DNA of 64,000 bases from an uncultured Sphingomonadaceae bacterium (GCA_947497455.1 CANMGU010000002.1:1086506-1150505); one strand, 5' to 3'. Positions 9,383 to 18,170 are shown, counted from the stretch's first letter. Notes: generated from the letters alone by a model not told the origin. Numbers and translations are program-made.

Positions 9383-9440
9383 AAGGCTTTATTGTTCCCA
9401 CTGAACCAGAATGTAAAGTTGATCATATCGAAAGGTTGGA

Positions 9441-9471
9441 ACGTCCGCTAGATCCCGAAAGCGGACATTAG
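9441..9471. repeat. Dispersed GTCCG...GCGGAC palindromic repeat, copy 2
   Basis: ACGTCCGCTAGATCCCGAAA continues into GCGGACATTAG. GTCCGC and GCGGAC are the paired ends. It is intergenic. Confidence 0.85.
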
Positions 9472-9534
9472 CTCTAATCAATCGGTCGGCAACATCGGGA
9501 TGGAAAACAAGCACTAATTGTGCAAGAAAATGCT

Positions 9535-9828
9535 ATGATCAAGCATCCGACTTTTCAACTTTCTCGCCTCCGCGACATAGGCTGGACGAAATGGGATCCC
9601 ATCGGACTTGGTGGGCCGGATGAAGGATGGCCAGCAGACGAATACGATTCTTACCTTCTCCTAGCCGCGACTAAGCTTTGGTTTGGCCATTCAGAAGAAG
9701 AAGTGGCCGACTATCTTGTCAAAATCGAAACTGAGCACATGGGTCTCGACGCGAATTCTAACATCAAAAACAATGCATTGTCTGTGGCCAAGGAGATAGC
9801 TGAATACGTTGCGACGTTGCCGAGGTGA
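9535..9828 (+). CDS. Small hypothetical protein (DUF1871-like pattern)
   Basis: About 97 residues, acidic and soluble. Recognisable features are WDPIGLGGPDEGWPADEYDSYLL followed by a helix with a conserved-looking EEVADYLVKIE. This WDPIG...DEYDSY pattern recalls DUF1871-type proteins, but I could not check it. A GTG at 9520 would add five residues; ATG 9535 is used. Repeat copies lie on both sides. Function unknown; an immunity-like role has been suggested for similar small proteins but is not supported here. Confidence 0.6.
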   Translation: MIKHPTFQLSRLRDIGWTKWDPIGLGGPDEGWPADEYDSYLLLAATKLWFGHSEEEVADYLVKIETEHMGLDANSNIKNNALSVAKEIAEYVATLPR

Positions 9829-9859
9829 ATGTCCGCTATATCCCGAAAGCGGACACTAG
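9829..9859. repeat. Dispersed GTCCG...GCGGAC palindromic repeat, copy 3
   Basis: ATGTCCGCTATATCCCGAAA then GCGGACACTAG, starting immediately after the preceding stop codon. Confidence 0.85.
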
Positions 9860-9872
9860 AATGCGAAGGCAG

Positions 9873-10430
9873 CTAGAACTGGTATGGATTTTTCCAGCCG
9901 AAGCTTTCTTGTCCGAAAACAAAGACCGAATCTCGCAAATATAGGTCGTATCGCATCAAGACACGTTTGTTTGCTTCCTTGTTGACAATCAAGCATCTGT
10001 AATCGTCAAAGTTGACTAAGCCAGCGTTGTCGCTTTGCGGGTCGGGAATAGCTGCTTTCATTGGTTCGTCACCCAATTGGAATGAAGTGCCTTTTGCAGC
10101 CAGATATTTCTCAAGTTCGGGAATAGACTTACCGATCACCTCATCCAAGAGTTCCGGATCATATCCTTTGCCCATGGGATACCCATGAAAAACAGCCGTC
10201 CAGTATGTTCGAACGGAATCAAGAATAGAAGTCCAAGTCATTTCAGGAAGGCTAGCATATTTCCGCTTTATCCCGAAAGCGGACATTAGCTCGTTCAATA
10301 TCGTTGGCAGTTTCGTCTCACAGTCGTCTAGGCTAAAGAACCAAGACCATTCTTGTAATGATATTGTGTATGGCTTATTTGAATCTTCAACGTCGGAGAC
10401 GCTGGGGCCTTTCAAGAAAAGCGCACACAT
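9873..10430 (-). CDS. Hypothetical protein with a dispersed repeat inside its frame
   Basis: A 185-residue soluble protein with no motif I recognise; rich in aromatic and acidic residues (QEWSWFFSLDDCE, MRYDLYLRDSVFVFG). Positions 10262-10289 are a full copy of the dispersed palindrome, read in frame as LMSAFGIKRK, so the repeat contributes about ten codons near residue 50. Either the repeat inserted in frame or the gene was built over it. The start ATG has only a weak ribosome-binding site. The general look is that of small accessory or immunity proteins, but no toxin gene is adjacent. Confidence 0.6.
   Translation of the reverse strand: MCALFLKGPSVSDVEDSNKPYTISLQEWSWFFSLDDCETKLPTILNELMSAFGIKRKYASLPEMTWTSILDSVRTYWTAVFHGYPMGKGYDPELLDEVIGKSIPELEKYLAAKGTSFQLGDEPMKAAIPDPQSDNAGLVNFDDYRCLIVNKEANKRVLMRYDLYLRDSVFVFGQESFGWKNPYQF
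10262..10289. repeat. Dispersed palindromic repeat, copy 4 (inside a CDS)
   Basis: TCCGCTTTATCCCGAAAGCG then GACATTAG. It matches the intergenic copies but lies within the coding frame of 9873-10430. Confidence 0.85.
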
Positions 10431-10456
10431 TAAAAACTCATATGGGTGGTTTTTGA

Positions 10457-10744
10457 ATGTTCACTAAAAAGCATGATTTCTTACCTTCACAGATTTTGAC
10501 CTTATCGGTCTTGTCATCGATGCTTCTGTTTCTTTTTTTTCCGAACTTATGGTGGATAGGGACGTTTTTCGTGCTTCCGTCTCTCATCTGGTTCATAAAG
10601 GCTTCGAGAAGAATAAATTGTCTTAGTTGTAGAAAATCCGCGTTCCGTACATACTATAATTTCGCGGGCTTAGAAAGAATTGGGCGTTGGAATTTTAGCC
10701 CAGAAGTGACCTGTTCTAGATGTGGAAAAGAAATTCCATTTTGA
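10457..10744 (+). CDS. Small membrane protein with C-terminal zinc ribbon
   Basis: A 95-residue hypothetical protein. Two hydrophobic segments (about residues 12-45) are followed by CLSCRK and, 30 residues later, CSRCGKE, a plausible four-Cys zinc site. It shares the small-membrane/zinc-ribbon theme with 9074-9382 without obvious sequence identity. The ribosome-binding site is weak (GGGTGG). Low GC for the window. Function unknown. Confidence 0.55.
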   Translation: MFTKKHDFLPSQILTLSVLSSMLLFLFFPNLWWIGTFFVLPSLIWFIKASRRINCLSCRKSAFRTYYNFAGLERIGRWNFSPEVTCSRCGKEIPF

Positions 10745-11200
10745 AAAAAGAATCCGCAATCTGGCAGTCGCTTATGCCCTAAGCAGACACTAGCGTTTAG
10801 ACTGCTTTATCCCGAAAGCGGACACTAGTTTAGGTCGTTTTTAACGACAGCAAGTGGGCCGATTGCAGACAGTCTGGTTCTGACTGCTTTGGGCGCAAAA
10901 GCTAACGTTAGTTCCGAATAGGTCAGATGATCAAGGCATAGCTAAACACCAAGACCACGGTCATCTACGGTCATGGGGAATGTCCTTGCCGGACTTCCAC
11001 AAAGAGCATCTAACTGTTCAGTCGCCGCGTGATTTCTGATGAATGTAATTCCACTATGTGAACTACAGAAACGATAGAGTTTCGATGTGTAAAATTCAAA
11101 TTCTGTTGAAATTTCGGCCATTTAGTGTAATTAGGGCCGATAAATTACTTTATTTAAATAGGATTTTGAAAATATACTGACCGTTACGAGGGGATTACAG
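10745..11200. other. Intergenic region with repeat copy, otherwise empty
   Basis: About 455 bases. A dispersed repeat copy lies at 10800-10828, with a partial CTAAGCAGACACTAGCG echo just before it. The rest shows no open frame with codon signal. The AT-rich stretch 11090-11165 probably contains the promoter of the secreted-protein gene that follows. Confidence 0.5.
10800..10828. repeat. Dispersed palindromic repeat, copy 5
   Basis: GACTGCTTTATCCCGAAAGC then GGACACTAG. The left arm is degenerate (ACTGC instead of GTCCGC). Confidence 0.75.
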
Positions 11201-12007
11201 ATGGCTTACATTGCTCGGGCGATAATTGTTTTGACAACATCAAGTGCGCTTACGTTTTTGCCATCTGCAGCGATATCGGCAAAAGCTCCGGCTGAAGTTA
11301 AAGATGTTGTTGGTTCCCGTATTGGCCAAGGCGAAAGACTTTTGCGCTCGCGGGGCTATGTCCATATCGATTCCTCAAGAGGCGATGACCAGCATTGGTC
11401 TTATTGGTGGAACGATAGGAAGAAGCATTGCATCTCGGCAATTACATTCGATGGAATTTTCCGTTCCATCGATAAAACTTCTTCATCAGATTGCGGCCAC
11501 AAAAATAGCGGTTCTGGCGCTGCTGTTGCAATTGGCGCTGCAGCCTTGATTGGTGCACTGGTTCTATCTCATAAATCACACCATCATAGCGATGGGAAGC
11601 ACAACTCATCTCATCAATGGGAGGCTGACCATGAGCGTGGATATCGCGACGGCCTGTATAACCAAGCCTATCACAACTATTCGCGTTCGGATGCATATTC
11701 TCAGGGATATGCAGCGGGCGTTCAACAGAGAAATCACAATACTTCCTATCGGCCCGGCTATGGCGGCGGCGGGGGCTATAGAGGGCACGTTAATGTCAAC
11801 AATCTCGTGGGCCAACTTAATGTTGCGGCAACACGGACATTGACCGGGCGTTATGGCTTCGTCCTGAAAGACAAATATAGCGCAGGCAATGGAGACGGTC
11901 ATTATTCGATCTATTGGCGCAAGCCATCCAAACAATGTATTTCTGTCCATACGCGCAGTGGAACGGTTCGCGACATAAGCTCGATGCGCAAACGGAACTG
12001 TCGATAG
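11201..12007 (+). CDS. Secreted protein with two related terminal domains
   Basis: 268 residues. A signal peptide (about 1-27, ending SAISAKA) precedes an N-terminal module (LLRSRGYVHID...WSYWWNDRKKHCISA...DGIF). A short hydrophobic Ala/Gly segment (AVAIGAAALIGALVLS), a His/Asp/Tyr/Gly-rich region and a C-terminal module (RYGFVLKDKYS...YSIYWRKPSKQCISVHTRSGTV) follow. The two modules share the order YGF/V-W/YW-x-C-I-S-x-G, which suggests internal duplication, each with one Cys. A good GAGGGG ribosome-binding site precedes the ATG. It probably starts a run of four plus-strand envelope genes. No family recognised. Confidence 0.75.
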   Translation: MAYIARAIIVLTTSSALTFLPSAAISAKAPAEVKDVVGSRIGQGERLLRSRGYVHIDSSRGDDQHWSYWWNDRKKHCISAITFDGIFRSIDKTSSSDCGHKNSGSGAAVAIGAAALIGALVLSHKSHHHSDGKHNSSHQWEADHERGYRDGLYNQAYHNYSRSDAYSQGYAAGVQQRNHNTSYRPGYGGGGGYRGHVNVNNLVGQLNVAATRTLTGRYGFVLKDKYSAGNGDGHYSIYWRKPSKQCISVHTRSGTVRDISSMRKRNCR

Positions 12008-12025
12008 AGGCCGGATCGTAGTTGA

Positions 12026-12304
12026 GTGAACAAGCTACTCGTCTTTTGCTTTTTTATTTTTATGCTGGCTTATGTTTGCGCCGCAGCAATTTTTGTGACC
12101 GGCACTCTGGGGCTTTTCGGTCAAAGCAAAGACCCGATTTCTGGAATTTTCCTTCTGCCTTTGGGGTTGCCCTGGAATCTAACGTCTCAGTTTTTTGCCG
12201 AATCTCTCGATCAATGGATAGTTATTTTTGCGCCGCTGATTAACTTATTGATATTGTGGCAGTCAGTTAAACTAACAAAGAAAAAAACAGTTGACGATTT
12301 ATGA
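12026..12304 (+). CDS. Small membrane protein
   Basis: 92 residues with a GTG start 16 bases after the preceding stop. Two or three hydrophobic segments (VFCFFIFMLAYVCAAAIFV and WIVIFAPLINLLILW) and a Lys-rich cytosolic tail. The position suggests co-transcription with the secreted protein upstream. No family recognised. Confidence 0.5.
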   Translation: MNKLLVFCFFIFMLAYVCAAAIFVTGTLGLFGQSKDPISGIFLLPLGLPWNLTSQFFAESLDQWIVIFAPLINLLILWQSVKLTKKKTVDDL

Positions 12305-12363
12305 CTTTTGGGCGGCTGCAAAATGTAGTTGATAATATAACTTGAATTTTGGGGATGATGATC

Positions 12364-12720
12364 ATGCTTGATGCATTGAAATATGGATTTGTGAATTATT
12401 TCAACTTTTCGGGAAAAACGGTTCGATCAACCTTTTGGTATTGGATTCTCGCGACTGTAATAATATCAATTTTGCTGCAAATTACCGACTATTTTTTAGT
12501 AGCTCCTGCGTTAGGCGTGCCGACCGAAGGCGTTGGTGCATCGCAACCCCTGAGTTGGCTTTATTCACTGGCGATATTCATTCCGAGTATTGCAATGGGC
12601 ATTCGCAGACTGCGCGATGCTGGCAAACCCGGTTGGCTTATTTTGTTAGGCCTAATCCCACTCGTTGGAACATTGGTGTTGATCTACTTTTTTGTACAAC
12701 CTTCTGAAGGTAGCGAATGA
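12364..12720 (+). CDS. DUF805 family membrane protein
   Basis: About 118 residues with three to four membrane segments. The family hallmarks are visible: an opening LDALKYGFVNYFNFSGKTVRSTFWYW, then a MGIRRLRDAGKPGWLILL motif just before the last membrane helices. Function is unknown in the family. Starts at 12349 (TTG) and 12355 (ATG) are in frame, but 12364 is chosen because GGGG lies nine bases upstream and homologues normally begin at this Met. Confidence 0.85.
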   Translation: MLDALKYGFVNYFNFSGKTVRSTFWYWILATVIISILLQITDYFLVAPALGVPTEGVGASQPLSWLYSLAIFIPSIAMGIRRLRDAGKPGWLILLGLIPLVGTLVLIYFFVQPSEGSE

Positions 12721-12775
12721 AGTTTCGATTGTGAAAAGCAAATTATCTGAAAACTGCAATTTGATGGGACCAACT

Positions 12776-13171
12776 ATGAAATTTTATGGAATATGGGCAG
12801 CGTCTGTTCTCTGTCTTGCCGGTTGTACCTCTGAACCAAGTCAAGAAGCAGCAGTTGATGCCGAGACCGCTGATGCCGTTACCGATGCTCCATCCGATCT
12901 TGACGCAGATGCACAAAACGAAACAGCGGGAGATTTTGATGCCGCGACCATAGCTGCAGCCCAAGTTTGCCATGATCATGTTTGGTACAATATCGAGAAA
13001 TTCAAAGATTTGCCAAATGCCGCTATTTCCGCTTTTCCATCTTCAGAAACAGACGGGGAATATTTAATCAATTGGAATGTCAGCTGGGACGATCCCGAGA
13101 TCAAAGCGGCCGGCACTTGTTTGGTTAAAGATGATCAAGTCTCGGGCTTTGAAGACTATACCGAAAAGTAG
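12776..13171 (+). CDS. Putative outer-envelope lipoprotein
   Basis: About 131 residues. The signal peptide ends in a lipobox (VLCLAGC), so Cys16 should be lipidated. An Asp/Glu/Ala-rich linker follows, then a small domain with two Cys (CHDHVWYNIE and GTCLVKDD) that might form a disulfide. The frame is open back to 12692 and overlaps the DUF805 gene, but ATG 12776 with GGGA upstream makes the clean lipoprotein. Function unknown. Confidence 0.75.
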   Translation: MKFYGIWAASVLCLAGCTSEPSQEAAVDAETADAVTDAPSDLDADAQNETAGDFDAATIAAAQVCHDHVWYNIEKFKDLPNAAISAFPSSETDGEYLINWNVSWDDPEIKAAGTCLVKDDQVSGFEDYTEK

Positions 13172-13263
13172 ATATCAATGACGGTGCAAAGTGACTGGTT
13201 ACCGCCAACGGTCATTCCACAAATTCGCGTGGGTAAAAAAGCGATATAGGAATTAAGTTGCCG

Positions 13264-16023
13264 TTACTCGTTTAGCTCTTCAAATTCCGGAAGCTTGATC
13301 CCCACTACAACAACATGGCCCAATACTTGTCTTTGCGCTAAAATCTGGTTGGCATCTATTGCAGCTTCAGTTTCTCCCAATAAATTTCCATGCTCCAAGC
13401 TATTATGCGTGGTTTGAATAAGAGGCGTCTGGTTATTGGCCAGCTTGGGCGGCATAGGCGCTGAGATATTGGGGGTCGGCGGTGTCTGCGCATTGCCCAA
13501 AGTTGACGGTGTCGGAGCTTGAACATAGTTTGGACCGCGATATTCTATTCTACCGGCGACATTGGGCGTCAATGATCCGTTAGCCAAAATCAGTCCGGTT
13601 TCATAAAGTTTCAGAACATCGACATTTGTAAGAAACTGTCCGGCGGGCAAAGAATAATAGGTTGATCTTCCCCCAGGGTTGGCCGTCAGGTTTGCTATGT
13701 CCAATCCTGGCGGTGTACCGATAACGGGGGCAATCGGAATTTGATTGTTTCCCAGATTTGCTGGCTCGGGCGCATTGTTCCCTCGTACGGCCGGCGTCTG
13801 GTTGTTGGCCAATTGCGGCGGCACGGGCGCCGAAACATTGGGTGATTGCGGTGTCTGCGCATTGCCCAAAGCGGGCGGTGTCGGAGCCTGAATATAGTTT
13901 GGACCGCGATTTTCAAAATTCCCAGCTATTGACGGTGCAAATATTCCGTTCGTCGAAATTAAACCGGCCTTATGCATAGCTAAGGCGGTTTGGTTGTCGA
14001 CATATTTGCTTCCAAGGATGGAATAGAAGCTCGAGGCCCCAGTAGGATTGGCCGCAGCAAGTCCGGCAAAATCTATGGGTGCAGGCGTGCCCAAAATCGG
14101 GGTAGGTGGCGTGAAATTATTTTGTTGAGTCGGTGGACGACGGAACTTTGTTGCCGTTGGAGTTTGATTACCTCCGAGATTTGGCGGCACAGGCGCTGTG
14201 ACATTTGGGGTTGGTGTTTGCGCAATGCCCAAAGTTGGCGGGGTCGGGGCTTGAACGACAGGCACCGGCGGCGTCTGGTTAGTTCCGAGATTTGGCGGCA
14301 CAGGTGCTGTGACATTTGGGGTTGGTATTTGCGCAATGCCCAAAGTTGGCGGGGTCGGGGTTTGAACGACAGGCACTGGCGGCGTCTGGTTAGTTCCGAG
14401 ATTTGGCGGCACAGGCGCTGAGACATTGGGGGTTGGCGGTGTCTGCGCTATGCCCAAATTTGGTGGTGTCGGAGCCTGAACATAGTTTGGGCCATGGTTT
14501 TCAAGCTCCCCAACCATAGACGGTGCAAGAGTTCCGTTCGTCGAAATTAAACCCACTTCATGCAACTGCAACGCATCTTTATTGCTGAGATACTTAGATC
14601 CCTGCACAGAATAGAAGCTCGAGGCCCCAGTAGGATTGGCCGCAGCAAGTCCGGCAAAATCTATGGGTGCTGGTGTGCCTAAAATCGGGGTAGGTGGCGT
14701 GAAATTATTTTGTTGAGTCGGTGGACGGCGGAATTGTGTTGCCGTTGGCGTCTGGTTACCTCCGAGATTTGGCGGCACAGGCGCTGAGACATTGGGCGTT
14801 GGCGGTGTTTGCGCAATGCCCAAATTTGGCGGGGTCGGAGCTTGAAAATAGTTCGGACCGCGATTTTCTAGATCTCCGGCTATTGACGGTGCAAATATTC
14901 CGTTCGCTGAAATTAAACCGGCTTGATGCATAGCTAAGGCGGTTTGATTGTCGACATATTTGCTTCCAAGGATGGAATAAAAGATCGAGCTTCCGGTCGG
15001 GTTGGTCGCAGCAAGTCCGGCAAAATCTATGGGTGCAGGCGTGCCCAAAATCGGGGTAGGTGGCGTGAAGTTATTTTGTGCAGTCGGTGGACGACGGAAT
15101 TTTGTTGCCGTTGGCGTCTGGTTACCTCCGAGATTTGGCGGCACAGGCGCTGAGACATTTGGGGTTGGCGGTGTCTGCGCAATTCCCAAATTTGGCGGTG
15201 TCGGAGCCTGAACATAGTTTGGGCCATGGTTTTCAAGCTCCCCAACCATAGACGGTGCAAGAGTTCCGTTCGTCGAAATTAAACCCACTTCATGCAACTG
15301 CAACGCATCTTTATTGCTGAGATACTTAGATCCCTGCACAGAATAGAAGCTCGAGGCCCCAGTAGGATTGGCCGCAGCAAGTCCGGCAAAATCTATAGGT
15401 GTTGGTGTGCCTAAAATCGGGGTAGGTGGCGTGAAATTATTTTGTTGAGTCGGTGGGCGGGAATATCGGGGTACCTGTGGTGTTGCAGATGGTCGACCGA
15501 CCGTGATGATGCTTTCCGCCCCTTTTGCAACTGATCCATCGGGTAAAATCATACCGGCTCTAAATAATTGCGCGACTACGCTGTTCGTTATGAATCGGTC
15601 AGCCTTCGTGGAAAAATAGGGAGATTGGCCATTAGGGGCATCGCGTCCTATAAGCGCAAAGTTTATTCCCGGCGTCGAGGGTCCTGTTACACTGGTTGCC
15701 AAGCCAATTTTATGAGTCCCGCGACCTGCTAAAGATTGTTTCAGCTTCTGTAACTTTATCGGCGGATGGGCAGCTCCAAATGTTGCAGATGATCGGCCTT
15801 TTTTGGCAGAACCCAATGTGGTGCCCAAGGAATTGATGCCATGTGCACTGCTGTGACCGTGCTTTTTTCCGTGATGAGCATTAGACGCACGATCCTGTTT
15901 ATCCTTTTTATCATCCTGATCCGCAGCGGGGCTTGATTGTGCAACCGCTGGGATTGCGCCGCCGATGGTGATAGCTGACAAAGCAATTAGACTTGCAGTT
16001 GCGATACCGATTTTTTTGTTCAT
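13264..16023 (-). CDS. Proline-rich repeat exoprotein, candidate TpsA cargo
   Basis: 919 residues, encoded 29 bases downstream of a TpsB gene. A signal peptide (MNKKIGIATASLIALSAITI...AVAQ) is followed by a His/Lys/Asp-rich region. One divergent and five clear copies of a roughly 70-residue module follow (IDFAGLAAANPTGASSFYS... GSKYLSNKDALQLHEVGLIS... NGPNYVQAP), joined by Pro/Thr/Gln linkers (PPNLGxxQTPPTP). Modules alternate A-B-A-B, with A copies nearly identical at DNA level about 732 bp apart. One linker contains 111-bp (37-codon) tandem repeats. The classic TPS/haemagglutination domain (NPNL, NPNGI) is not seen. ATG 16023 with GAGGGA upstream is the start. Secretion by the neighbouring TpsB is inferred from the operon. 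Confidence 0.75.
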   Translation of the reverse strand: MNKKIGIATASLIALSAITIGGAIPAVAQSSPAADQDDKKDKQDRASNAHHGKKHGHSSAHGINSLGTTLGSAKKGRSSATFGAAHPPIKLQKLKQSLAGRGTHKIGLATSVTGPSTPGINFALIGRDAPNGQSPYFSTKADRFITNSVVAQLFRAGMILPDGSVAKGAESIITVGRPSATPQVPRYSRPPTQQNNFTPPTPILGTPTPIDFAGLAAANPTGASSFYSVQGSKYLSNKDALQLHEVGLISTNGTLAPSMVGELENHGPNYVQAPTPPNLGIAQTPPTPNVSAPVPPNLGGNQTPTATKFRRPPTAQNNFTPPTPILGTPAPIDFAGLAATNPTGSSIFYSILGSKYVDNQTALAMHQAGLISANGIFAPSIAGDLENRGPNYFQAPTPPNLGIAQTPPTPNVSAPVPPNLGGNQTPTATQFRRPPTQQNNFTPPTPILGTPAPIDFAGLAAANPTGASSFYSVQGSKYLSNKDALQLHEVGLISTNGTLAPSMVGELENHGPNYVQAPTPPNLGIAQTPPTPNVSAPVPPNLGTNQTPPVPVVQTPTPPTLGIAQIPTPNVTAPVPPNLGTNQTPPVPVVQAPTPPTLGIAQTPTPNVTAPVPPNLGGNQTPTATKFRRPPTQQNNFTPPTPILGTPAPIDFAGLAAANPTGASSFYSILGSKYVDNQTALAMHKAGLISTNGIFAPSIAGNFENRGPNYIQAPTPPALGNAQTPQSPNVSAPVPPQLANNQTPAVRGNNAPEPANLGNNQIPIAPVIGTPPGLDIANLTANPGGRSTYYSLPAGQFLTNVDVLKLYETGLILANGSLTPNVAGRIEYRGPNYVQAPTPSTLGNAQTPPTPNISAPMPPKLANNQTPLIQTTHNSLEHGNLLGETEAAIDANQILAQRQVLGHVVVVGIKLPEFEELNE
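14176..14398 (-). repeat. 111-bp tandem repeats in the exoprotein linker
   Basis: The CCGAGATTTGGCGGCACAGG block begins near 14174, 14285 and 14396, a period of exactly 111 bp. Each unit encodes 37 residues of Pro/Thr/Val-rich linker. Confidence 0.85.
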
Positions 16024-16052
16024 GGTCGTTCTATCCCTCACGCTCGGAATGC

Positions 16053-17882
16053 TCAAAATCGAAAAATCGACTGTATCCAAAACCGGACATCACTGTCCGA
16101 AAAGTCACGATTTTCGCCGGTCACCGGATTCCGGGTTGGGCTTTCTTTCAGTTGCCAGCCAACCATTGCCCGAATAATTTGCTTGTTATTCCAATTCTGG
16201 TTCAATCCCAGACCAACACTGCTCAGCGAGAATGAATTCTCAATCAGTGGATTACCCGATTGCGAACTGGCAAATGGGTCTTCGCGCAATATGATCTTTC
16301 CTATAGCAAAATTTGTGGCAACCTGAAAGTGACCGCCCCAGGGCGCATTGTGAATATCATATCGAATATCAAAATGTGCAACGACACCGGAATCACCGTA
16401 AACTTCTCCCAGTGGATAGCCCGTCAGGTTTTGCGGACCACCGAGGGAAATCTGTTGCGAGGAATCGAGATTACCCGTTGCTTTTTGTGCGCTGAGTGAA
16501 ACCAATGCGGACCAGTTCCCTGCTAGACGCTGAAGGCGTGAAACACTTGCATTGAACCGAAGGAAATCTCCCTGTGTTCTTGCCGTCAGTGTGTCAATCA
16601 ATGCGGCAGTTGGGACGCCATCTAGATCGACTGAACCGGCTGTTGCCCCAAAGGAATAGTTTGTCGAGCCGCCCCCGCCAAACTGATCAAGATTGTTTCC
16701 CGCAAGAACGGCCGTCACTAGGTCCAGTTTCCGTTCGGAAAATTTCACTCCAAGCTCTTCATCTTCGAGCGACAGATGCTCAAACTCGATAGAAGCGCCC
16801 AGATTATTGCTGCGGCTGCGAATTATGGGATAGCTAAGAGATGCCCGAATGTTGAACGCATCACCTTCTGGTCTCAGAGCGCGAAACTCATTTTCCAGTT
16901 CATAGTGTAAATTGCTAACGGAAATAGCGCCTCTTAGACCTGAATAACCGATCGGTAAGGACAGCTCACCAAATCCGTAAAAAGAAGTGTCGCCCGTAGT
17001 AACAAACCGAGCACGCAAACGCTCACCGTTGCCGGTAGGGCTGTTAACATCAAAACCAAAGGAAAATTTATTCTTGCCAGTACCAGCGCTGCCGAAATTA
17101 TTATATGCGACATAGCCGGTAAATTGCTGCGTGCGCTCGGCCCTGGCTACATAACGGCCGCCACCAGTTTGGGTACCAGGCAATATGACTGCGCTTGCCG
17201 AAACACCTGGGGTATCTCGCAAGAGTAGCAAAGCGCGATCGACAGTTTCTTCGTTAAAAACTTCGCCGGGCTTCAGTGCATTCCTGACAATCTTGTCCGC
17301 ATAATTCTGGTTCAACCCTGTTCCAACCACATCGACCAAGATACCATCGGGCTCCAGAAACCCCTCAACCACGTGAAGATTAACCACCCCATCCTTAATG
17401 AAATGCGGAGGAACAAGAACAGTCGCAGTAAGATAGCCTTTTGAACGGTAATGGGCTGTCAGCGTATCAACCGCTTGTTGCAACTCACCCATAGTAATCT
17501 CACGCTCAGAAAAAGGGGCAAGAACAGTCTGAACGTCGGCCAACGATAATTTGGTGTTTCCAGTTATATTGTAATTCGCAATATAAACAGCTTCACCGCT
17601 TAACTGTGTTTCGGAGCCTAGATCACTTGGACTAGGAACTCCTTCGTCGTTGTCGCGCGGAGGAAGTGTTACATCATCCCGCTCAGTTTCCTGAAGAATT
17701 GACCCTGCATCCGGTGTCGTTTGGGCATAGACCGGACTAGCCAAGCTGATCGCTGTAGCTGCAAGCAAAAGGGCAGTAAGATTTGGGTATCGTTTTTCTT
17801 GAAGGGAGAAGTTTTCGGAAACAGTGGCCAGCAAAAAACGTTTGTCATTTTTTACTTGAGAATGCTGTGCCACGTCAAACAT
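16053..17882 (-). CDS. Two-partner secretion outer-membrane transporter (TpsB, FhaC/ShlB family)
   Basis: 609 residues. An extended N-terminus (about 30 residues before the hydrophobic core LTALLLAATAISLASPVYAQ) resembles the long signal peptides of large secretion proteins. A Pro/Asp linker follows, then a POTRA domain (about 95-185: YNITGNTKLSLADVQTVLAPF...LTAHYRSKGYLTATVLVP), a second POTRA-like part, and a 16-strand-type barrel. The barrel ends in a terminal Phe (IQSIFRF) as needed for BAM insertion. The VRFW and GYP(L)GEVYG region fits the conserved barrel-lumen motifs. It exports a TpsA exoprotein across the outer membrane; the repeat protein downstream is the only candidate cargo here. 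Confidence 0.92.
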   Translation of the reverse strand: MFDVAQHSQVKNDKRFLLATVSENFSLQEKRYPNLTALLLAATAISLASPVYAQTTPDAGSILQETERDDVTLPPRDNDEGVPSPSDLGSETQLSGEAVYIANYNITGNTKLSLADVQTVLAPFSEREITMGELQQAVDTLTAHYRSKGYLTATVLVPPHFIKDGVVNLHVVEGFLEPDGILVDVVGTGLNQNYADKIVRNALKPGEVFNEETVDRALLLLRDTPGVSASAVILPGTQTGGGRYVARAERTQQFTGYVAYNNFGSAGTGKNKFSFGFDVNSPTGNGERLRARFVTTGDTSFYGFGELSLPIGYSGLRGAISVSNLHYELENEFRALRPEGDAFNIRASLSYPIIRSRSNNLGASIEFEHLSLEDEELGVKFSERKLDLVTAVLAGNNLDQFGGGGSTNYSFGATAGSVDLDGVPTAALIDTLTARTQGDFLRFNASVSRLQRLAGNWSALVSLSAQKATGNLDSSQQISLGGPQNLTGYPLGEVYGDSGVVAHFDIRYDIHNAPWGGHFQVATNFAIGKIILREDPFASSQSGNPLIENSFSLSSVGLGLNQNWNNKQIIRAMVGWQLKESPTRNPVTGENRDFSDSDVRFWIQSIFRF

Positions 17883-18170
17883 AAGACCCCACCCTATCCA
17901 TTATTAATCCATCAAAACAAATGCCTATCAATATTTACTAGCCTGTAAATATATACATATATTGATGGTTAGCAATGTTTCGCCGAATTTTAACACTGTT
18001 GGCCGACAGCTCGGACATCAAAATTCTTGAAATCCGATACCCAATAATTTGCAACATCTGGAACGCACCTGAACGCGAACACAATCGACCTTCATCGAAC
18101 AAGCGATCGCGAACTTGGATCCCGATACTAAGGCGTGCAGTTCCGATGTAAGACTGAGCTGCTCGTTTTA

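Noticed and set aside
9535..10430. Toxin-immunity pair
   Set aside because: The two genes are convergent small proteins with no toxin motif or secretion marker.
13990..15260. Plus-strand and alternate minus-strand frames with repeated RRWREIIL- or RQISEL-like peptides
   Set aside because: Out-of-frame readings of the Pro-rich repeat gene.
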